Shown here one piece after another: positions 8,085-12,657 of a stretch of 12,657 nt of DNA. Source of the DNA: Euperipatoides rowelli. Lineage: Eukaryota; Onychophora; Udeonychophora; Euonychophora; Peripatopsidae. A program made the position numbers and the translations under genes. The DNA lies in the NCBI GenBank assembly GCA_003024985.2, contig PXIH01S0015050.1. The stretch is one strand, 5' to 3'. Position 1 is the first letter of the stretch, and each line of letters begins with the position of its first letter. The notes beneath the pieces were generated by a model that did not search any database, had not been told where the DNA came from, and was given only the letters and a program-made list of their open reading frames with translations.

Positions 8085-8466
8085 ATGTGTAAAATGGTGT
8101 TTCATTTTCATTTATACATCAACAGTCAATTAATTTTTTTAATGGAGGACTCCCCCTCCCCCTTTATTGCATGTAAAAATGGTGTGTCAAAAAACAGAAG
8201 TCTTGTAATCTTTTCCTGAATCAAAAACATTGTATCTATACAATGACCTTAATATATACCGGTAACTACGGATCTATTTATTGTTTAACTGAACTTATTG
8301 CTTCATTGTTAAAATATAAAGCTCTGAAAAACATGTGTAAAAGGAAATAATATTTGAATGGAAATGTGGATATTTATAGATAATTGTAAGACTTTGTCCA
8401 TATTTTGAATTATATTTTGAAGTTAATTTTTATTTTTTAATAAAACTTATAGATTTTTTTTTCTTA
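8085..8466. other. AT-rich DNA without recognisable gene
   Basis: The segment contains a pyrimidine-rich ACTCCCCCTCCCCC patch at about 8149-8162, and otherwise A/T-rich sequence. No gene or repeat is supported. Confidence 0.5.
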
Positions 8467-8574
8467 CAGTCATTGAATCGAAACAGAACTGAACTGTAAA
8501 CCAAAAAAAAAAAAATATTTTTACTGAATCTAAAACCGAACCTGAACCAATAAAAATTTTATTCAGTTGAGCTG
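8467..8574 (+). mobile_element. GAACC-rich hAT-like end, copy 1
   Basis: The tract is rich in GAAC(T/C)GAAC words. Its last ~45 bp (ACCGAACCTGAACC, TAAAAATTTT, then CAGTTGAGCTG) align with the end of copy 2, where the final bases are GGTTGACTCCCTG. This suggests two direct, diverged copies of one DNA-transposon terminus about 680 bp apart. This copy has lost the exact terminal bases. An A13 run sits at about 8503-8515. Confidence 0.45.
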
Positions 8575-8584
8575 AAACAGAACT

Positions 8585-8639
8585 GAACCATTATTTTTCC
8601 CAATTGGCTTTTGGTTCAATTATGGTTCAATAATGGTTC
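8585..8639. repeat. GAACCATTATT/AATAATGGTTC inverted repeat
   Basis: Eleven-base arms at 8585-8595 and 8629-8639 are perfectly complementary across 33 bases. The interval contains further GGTTCAAT words. The GAACC motif switches orientation here, as expected for the subterminal repeats of a DNA transposon that face each other. Confidence 0.75.
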
Positions 8640-8795
8640 AAGCTGAAAAAAAGTTTACATTTAGTATTAATTTATTAAATTTGTATAACATGACTTTATA
8701 ACATGTAAAAGTGTTCTCTGTGAAATTGTCTGCCTGTCTGTGCACAAATATCTCTTGACTCCTTAAAAAATAGAGCCACTAAGTATTAGGGTAAT

Positions 8796-8838
8796 CAGGG
8801 CTCTCGCTAAGGCTCTATGGTTGGGGGGGGGGGGGGGG
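8796..8838 (+). mobile_element. Possible hAT-like end followed by G16 run
   Basis: CAGGGCTCTCGCTAAG at 8796-8811 resembles the CAGGGCTC... start of many hAT-type non-autonomous elements. TAGAGCC at 8771-8777 and GGCTCTA at 8812-8818 form a flanking seven-base inverted pair. An uninterrupted run of 16 G follows at 8823-8838. No matching right end or eight-base duplication was found, so the assignment rests on the terminal motif alone. Confidence 0.3.
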
Positions 8839-8936
8839 AAAGAACCCATAAAATTTCCAAGTCTATAAAAAAAATTTCCAACTTTAAAACTTTTTAAAAA
8901 AAATTAATATAATTAAAGTTAGCATTTTTTTATGGC

Positions 8937-9101
8937 CTACACGGTTAATTCAATAGATTCTTTTACTTGTGAGTAGCCTCTATCCATTAATGCTTTTATA
9001 GTTAATTCAATAGATTCTTTTACGGGTGAGTAGCCTCTATCCATTAATGCTTTTATAGTTAATTCAATAGATTCTTTTACGGGTGAGTAGCCTCTATCCA
9101 T
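8937..9101 (-). CDS. Speculative 54-codon frame made of 19-residue repeats
   Basis: On the minus strand the 57-bp units read as IKALMDRGYSPVKESIELT, with Q for P in the last unit, and end V-stop at 8937-8942. The frame stays open upstream to a stop at 9153-9155, giving 71 sense codons, the leading ones including NISLQDIRT. The first ATG is inside the first repeat (9099-9101). The repeat has a helix-like pattern of charged and hydrophobic residues, vaguely like a UBA-type or MerR-type helix pair, but I do not recognise the protein. One open 19-codon unit copied three times is not strong evidence of coding, and all other frames are closed. It may be an exon relic, captured sequence or chance. 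Confidence 0.15.
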   Translation of the reverse strand: MDRGYSPVKESIELTIKALMDRGYSPVKESIELTIKALMDRGYSQVKESIELTV

Positions 9102-9117
9102 TAATGCTTTTATAGTT
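8944..9117. repeat. 57-bp tandem repeat, 3 copies
   Basis: Three head-to-tail 57-bp units lie at 8944-9000, 9001-9057 and 9058-9114, with GTT of a fourth. Units 2 and 3 are identical; unit 1 differs by two adjacent bases (TT against GG, in TTAC(TT/GG)GTGAG). Near identity implies recent duplication or homogenisation. The period is a multiple of three, and one minus-strand frame is open throughout. Confidence 0.97.
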
Positions 9118-9142
9118 CTAATATCCTGGAGGGAAATGTTTG

Positions 9143-9254
9143 AACCGAACCATTATTTTGTAAAAAGAGTTAATCAGAACCAAACCGAAATATAAAGAAT
9201 TTCAGTAAACCCAAACCTGAACTGAACCATTAAAAATTTTGGGTTGACTCCCTG
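9143..9254 (+). mobile_element. GAACC-rich hAT-like right end, copy 2
   Basis: The tract reads GAACCGAACCATTATTTTG at its start and ends GGGTTGACTCCCTG at 9241-9254. In reverse complement this begins CAGGGAGTCAACCC, followed by AAAATTTTTAATGGTTCAG, a typical hAT-type terminal inverted repeat with GGTTC-rich subterminal sequence. The following eight bases, TAGTTGTA (9255-9262), would be the target duplication, but no copy is found near 8459-8466, so the left end is elsewhere or lost. It shares its last ~55 bp with 8530-8574. Confidence 0.5.
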
Positions 9255-9262
9255 TAGTTGTA

Positions 9263-10060
9263 GCACATTATGTTAAAAATGCTTGCTGTCTGCAGGTAAA
9301 ACTTTGGTACAATGGACATTTGCAAAATTTTAATTTTACTGAAATTTTCTTAAGTAAAAATATTTTTATTGAAATTTCAAAAATGTCTCAAAATCATTTA
9401 AAAGAAACATATAAAGGCTATGTCAGCTATACATTTTCTATGCAAATTCTATCAAATACAAATCGAACTTGACTATATATTCGATCAAAAGTGCGATTTC
9501 AGATCATGATCAAATGAAAATTAACCATTGTATTCAATATCATATTCGACACATGATTACAATGGACTTATCACTTTGATATACATTTTTGAAATGTAAT
9601 AACTTAATCATATAATTAAAAAGAAAATATAAAGTCAAATAAATTTAATACCATACTTATTTATTTCAATGATTAAAAAAAGCAGGGAAAATGTTTTTAT
9701 AAATGTGAAAAAAAAATTCAAATTAATTTCTTAAATATAAATTAACAAGATTTTTGAGACAGTTCTGGTATATTAATTTCTTGAATATAAATTTATTAAA
9801 ATAGATTTAAATGCTATATCTATTAATAAATTCCCTAGCTTTCTATTTATTTACTTTTTATTCTGTTTAAAATGATGCTCAGAAAAATAGATGTCTAATA
9901 GTAGTATTTCAAGAAAAAATAAAAAAACATTTTGATAAAAATTACTAATGAGAAGAAAGGTTGTTATAAATTAAATTGAATAAAGATTAATTTTTTATTT
10001 TTAAAAAAATAGAGAAGGAAGAAATCTACGCTCATTTATTTAATTTTATTTTTTCTGCAG
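9263..10060. other. AT-rich DNA with minor repeats
   Basis: No gene is supported. A pair of ~23-bp imperfect direct copies starting ATTAATTTCTT lies at 9722-9744 and 9772-9794, 50 bp apart. CCATTGTA (9525-9532) and TACAATGG (9558-9565) form an inverted pair around a GATCATGATC-containing, TCGA-rich stretch. The rest is A/T-rich with many short runs. Confidence 0.55.
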
Positions 10061-10148
10061 CTATTACTCATTCATTATGGCAAATCGGTCTCTTTACTGT
10101 ATAGGCCATTCACCAAATGGTACACTATCGGCGTCTATCGCTATGTAG
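10061..10148 (+). other. Weak exon-like patch
   Basis: A T-rich tract ending TTTTCTGCAG (10051-10060) looks like a 3' splice acceptor. The next bases are open for 28 codons to TAG at 10146-10148, including ATG at 10077 and the residues NRSLYCIGHSPNGTLSASIAM. Base composition is less AT-rich than the flanks. SPNGTL is loosely like the SPDGT word of WD40 repeats. The frame is too short to judge, and acceptor-like tracts are common in AT-rich DNA, so this is only a candidate terminal exon. Confidence 0.12.
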
Positions 10149-10627
10149 CCCACACTATATGACAACGAACAACCTTTAGCATTTTTTTTTAATCCACAAA
10201 AAGTTTTTCTCCAGCCTCTAATTTTAAACTGATAAATTACTCTACAACTATGAATAATCGTATATCATCATTAAATTTCTAAATGAAATTCATCTTTTAG
10301 GAGACCATGATAACTTATCTAGCTTCAGCTTCAAGCAATTACTCACATGTTGAAGCAAAGTAATCAGTCTATTGGTTGATGTATGTGATGACCAGCTGAA
10401 AGTTCATTTCATCTGCCTTGCATTCAAAGTATTGAGAGCAGGTCAGGCAGAGATCGCAAAATATGTGACTTGATACAAACTGCATACGATCTAGGTCAAT
10501 GCCATCATGCTCAGTAGAATTTGCATACAAATCATATCGTCTGACAAGACCTTAACGTATTAGGGTACCAAGAAAAATAAATTAAATAGCTGAAATAGGC
10601 TAATACAATAGTCACTCCCCTGTCCCT
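10149..10627. other. Mixed-composition DNA, no supported gene
   Basis: The stretch from about 10310 to 10560 is more balanced in composition than its surroundings, but all frames contain frequent stops. A GCTTCAA/TTGAAGC hairpin with a 15-base loop lies at 10328-10356. No RNA gene or transposon end is recognised. Confidence 0.45.
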
Positions 10628-10721
10628 CCCCCCCCCCCCAAAAAAAAAAAAATAAAAAACTTAAAAAGGGTAAAAAAAAAGCCCCCCCCCCGCCCCCCCC
10701 CCCCCCCCCAAAAAAAAAAAA
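10628..10721. repeat. Paired C-run/A-run tracts (G-rich on minus strand)
   Basis: C12 at 10628-10639 is followed by A13 and ATAAAAAA-like sequence. After about 30 bp come C10 (10682-10691), one G, then C17 (10693-10709), A12 and again ATAAAAAA. The two halves look like a duplication of one C-run plus A-run module. The minus strand has G17, G10 and G12 runs, enough to fold as G-quadruplex. The apparent minus-strand open frame at 10560-10817 is poly-Gly/poly-Phe produced by these runs and is not a gene. Run lengths may be affected by sequencing error. Confidence 0.9.
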
Positions 10722-11039
10722 TAAAAAAATTGTAAAAGTGTGTGATTTATCTACCAGTATAACTATTTGAGATGCAGCTATTTTGTGATTACCTTTTACA
10801 AAACCTTTTAGTTGCACTTAAAATAATCATCAGTGCATTTAAATAAAAAAAAGGATACTGGCCTATTAATCCTTTCACAATTGTCTTTTATCTATAACAA
10901 AAAAAAAAATTATTCCCTGGAGCAGATTTTTCATTTTAGACTGCCAAAATTGTTTAAGCACTGAAGGAACATCTGTGCTGAGTGTCATTATCAAATGGAT
11001 ATTTTGAAATAAAACCACATTTTCTTCATTGCATGAAGA
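10722..11039. other. AT-rich DNA without recognisable gene
   Basis: Nothing is supported here beyond short A-runs near 10845-10853 and 10900-10908. It leads into the hAT-like end at 11040. Confidence 0.5.
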
Positions 11040-11110
11040 CAGTGTTTTTCAAAGTATAAGTTATGACTCAGTATCGGACCATAACAAGGCTATCAGGACA
11101 CCAACAAAAT
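11040..11110 (+). mobile_element. hAT-like terminal fragment
   Basis: CAGTGTTTTTCAAAGT at 11040-11055 matches the common hAT terminal pattern CAGTG(T/G)TT(C/T)TCAAA. It is followed by GTTATGACTCAGTATCGGACC, which resembles a mutated subterminal GGGTCGCGACTCAGTACCGG-type sequence of such elements. The candidate target duplication on the left is CATGAAGA (11032-11039). I find no right end ending in ...ACACTG followed by that octamer, so the element is truncated or its other end has decayed. No transposase is seen. Confidence 0.5.
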
Positions 11111-12060
11111 GATAAATAAGTAATTTAAATATACTTATAATTTTAATAAATACTCTAGTTTAGTTCTTTTGTGTTCAAGTTACAAATTGAAAAAAATAAT
11201 TCCTCATGGCCATTTACTTCCTAACAGCCTTAGCATTCATTGAAAAGTAAAAGTTGTCACTCATCTATTTTGATTAAACGTTTAGGAATATAACTAGTCT
11301 AAAGGAATTATTGTGGCTTCTGTAATGGTCAATTTACTACTACTGGTTTGACATATTGTACTTATCCTAATTTATCTTTGCGACAAAAAAAGTATCTCAC
11401 TACAATAAGTACATGGATCATTATGCGCTTACACTTTATGGAAAATTTAGTTTAAAGAACATATATTTCCCTAGCTATGATTGGAAGTAGTTTATGTATG
11501 TTTTGCTTTTGATCATTTACCAATGCATAAATCATGATATATTTGTTATGGAAACAAAATATGTGCAAACTGGAACAATAAAGTTAAGTGTTAAAAAAAA
11601 TTGCATTGTCCAAATGCAGAGATCTTTCAACCCCCTCCATAGTCTGTGTCTCATAAGGGAATAAATTTGCCTTGTGACAAAGTTTTCTTTCTTATAGTAT
11701 AGAATAGTTAAAGAGAGAACAAAATATATTAGAAATGAGGAATGTCAGCTGTTACCCTATTAATGGGCCAATCATTCTAATATTTTTTCTTCCTAAATGT
11801 ACCAATGGTTTAATCAGCTGGCATTTAACATCTTAAACCTAATAATCTTTCTCTTGCAAGATATAGTCATATAATAATTAAAGATTTTACCATCAACATA
11901 AGCAATATTTAGGCTGGATACAGCAGTAAACATTTAGCTAACTATACTAATTTATTAGGTGTTTAATAAAGTTGCCTTGGGTATGAAGAACAGGTCCTCC
12001 TAACTACAACTTTAGTTGGCAAATTTTATTGTCACTATGTCCACTACATTATTTTACTCA
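11111..12060. other. AT-rich DNA without recognisable gene
   Basis: No gene is seen. A nine-base inverted pair, TGTACTTAT at 11357-11365 and ATAAGTACA at 11405-11413, is present. A pyrimidine-rich tract ending TTATAG near 11698 could pass for a splice acceptor but has no supporting frame. Confidence 0.5.
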
Positions 12061-12151
12061 TTTGAACTCACTGAGTTTATCTGACCAACTGGCTCGACTG
12101 AGCAGATGGCTAACTGATCAACAGTGACTGACAGACTGACTGTTTGAACTC
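12061..12151. repeat. GACT-rich patch between TTTGAACTC direct repeats
   Basis: TTTGAACTC occurs at 12061-12069 and again at 12143-12151. Between them the sequence is dense in CTGA/GACT words (for example GTGACTGACAGACTGACTG). AACTCA-C-TGAGTT at 12065-12077 is a perfect odd palindrome. The patch is more complex than a microsatellite and may be an old degenerate tandem repeat. Confidence 0.5.
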
Positions 12152-12550
12152 GAATTCATCCATTTAACTGTAAGACTGCGGCTAAGGATTTTCTCTGATT
12201 AAAATATAGTTCTATTAAGTTCATGCATAAATCTCTACTCCTTTGGAAACTGCCTTGGAATGATTTATATTGTGCTTTTGTTTGCTGGCAAACTCAATCT
12301 TTTGTCTTATAAAGTTTTTATGCAAAGCTATGGTGAGATAATGGCTAGATTAATTTGATTCGTGGTAAGTGTGTGTCTGGTGATATCCATGACAAAGAAA
12401 ATTACATTGCTATGTCTACTTATCTTATCATCTAAGACAGTTACACAGCAGTGTCTTACTTCTTGGGAGTAGATGATGTTTAGATTTATCAAGTTGTTTT
12501 TCTTGTTGCACTATAAGTTCATTTTAGGTTTGTTATCATCTTACGGTAGT
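12152..12550. other. AT-rich DNA without recognisable gene
   Basis: No supported feature is present. The right edge abuts the hAT-like terminus at 12551. Confidence 0.5.
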
Positions 12551-12657
12551 CAGGGATGGGCAAAATACTCAAAAAAAGTATGTGAAATACAATACAAAAT
12601 ACTTCCCCAAAAATGTATTTGAAATACAAAATACAAAATACTTTCAAAAATAAAGTA
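12551..12657 (+). mobile_element. hAT-like element left end, runs off window
   Basis: CAGGGATGGGCAAAATACTC at 12551-12570 is a typical hAT-superfamily terminal inverted repeat. The following subterminal sequence is dense in (G)AAATACAAAATAC words, as seen in many animal hAT-type non-autonomous elements. The expected eight-base target duplication would be ACGGTAGT (12543-12550). The right end lies outside the window, so length and any transposase gene cannot be judged. Confidence 0.7.

Noticed and set aside
8016-8219. 67-codon frame containing an in-frame 24-bp duplication
   Set aside because: The 24-bp period is a multiple of three by chance; the rest of the frame has no protein-like feature.
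8606-8645. GGTTCAA words resembling a tRNA B box
   Set aside because: No A box at proper distance and no cloverleaf; the words belong to GAACC/GGTTC-rich transposon subterminal repeats.
10560-10817. 85-codon minus-strand open frame, the longest in the window
   Set aside because: Its middle is poly-glycine and poly-phenylalanine encoded by homopolymer C and A runs; it has no other protein-like feature.
12360-12375. GGTAAGTGTG, a 5' splice-donor-like word
   Set aside because: There is no upstream open frame or paired acceptor that would make an exon; such words are common by chance.

Overview
This window looks like non-coding nuclear DNA from a multicellular animal, most likely an invertebrate. 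It is strongly AT-rich and full of homopolymer runs. It carries termini and fragments resembling hAT-type DNA transposons, several tandem repeats of different periods (4, 10, 24, 57 and about 144 bp), and no gene with bacterial-style spacing or ribosome binding sites. A mollusc or other lophotrochozoan would fit the mix of tandem-repeat elements and hAT remnants, but the sequence alone does not fix the lineage. I recognise no complete protein-coding gene, tRNA, rRNA or CRISPR array. The longest Met-initiated open frames are under 90 codons, and the longest (10560-10817, minus) is an artefact of homopolymers.

Layout. Positions 1-90 hold a cluster of GTGGGTGCA/TGCACCCAC inverted repeats. Positions 91-2090 are AT-rich and mostly featureless, apart from a CRE/CCAAT/TATA-like cluster near 728-777. 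Positions about 1874-3520 look like one repeat-rich unit: a GTGGCC hairpin, a perfect 26-bp palindrome, seven tandem copies of a ~144-bp satellite with an internal GCCACTcAGTGGC hairpin, then two more foldbacks at 3458-3520. A 10-bp minisatellite of about 29 units follows (3550-3837). Positions 4350 to about 6260 form a decayed palindromic element with a hAT-like left end, ~190-bp inverted arms and a ~726-bp spacer. Its right arm is interrupted by a ~190-bp segment related to sequence at 6895-7066. It ends in a degenerate tetranucleotide array.

Positions 7070-8470 hold little beyond a 24-bp duplication. Positions 8467-9254 contain two direct copies of a GAACC-rich, hAT-like end, a 16-G run, and three 57-bp repeats that stay open in one minus-strand frame. 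Positions 9260-10620 are AT-rich, with a weak exon-like patch at 10061-10148. Positions 10628-10721 hold long C and A tracts (G-quadruplex-prone on the minus strand). Further hAT-like ends start at 11040 and 12551, and the latter runs off the window.

There are no genes working together here. The window records repeated transposon insertion, nesting and tandem-repeat expansion in an intergenic or intronic region. The items most worth checking are the palindrome-flanked 144-bp satellite block, the long inverted-arm element with its nested insertion, and the 57-bp in-frame repeat. None of them is established as a new biological system by the sequence alone.
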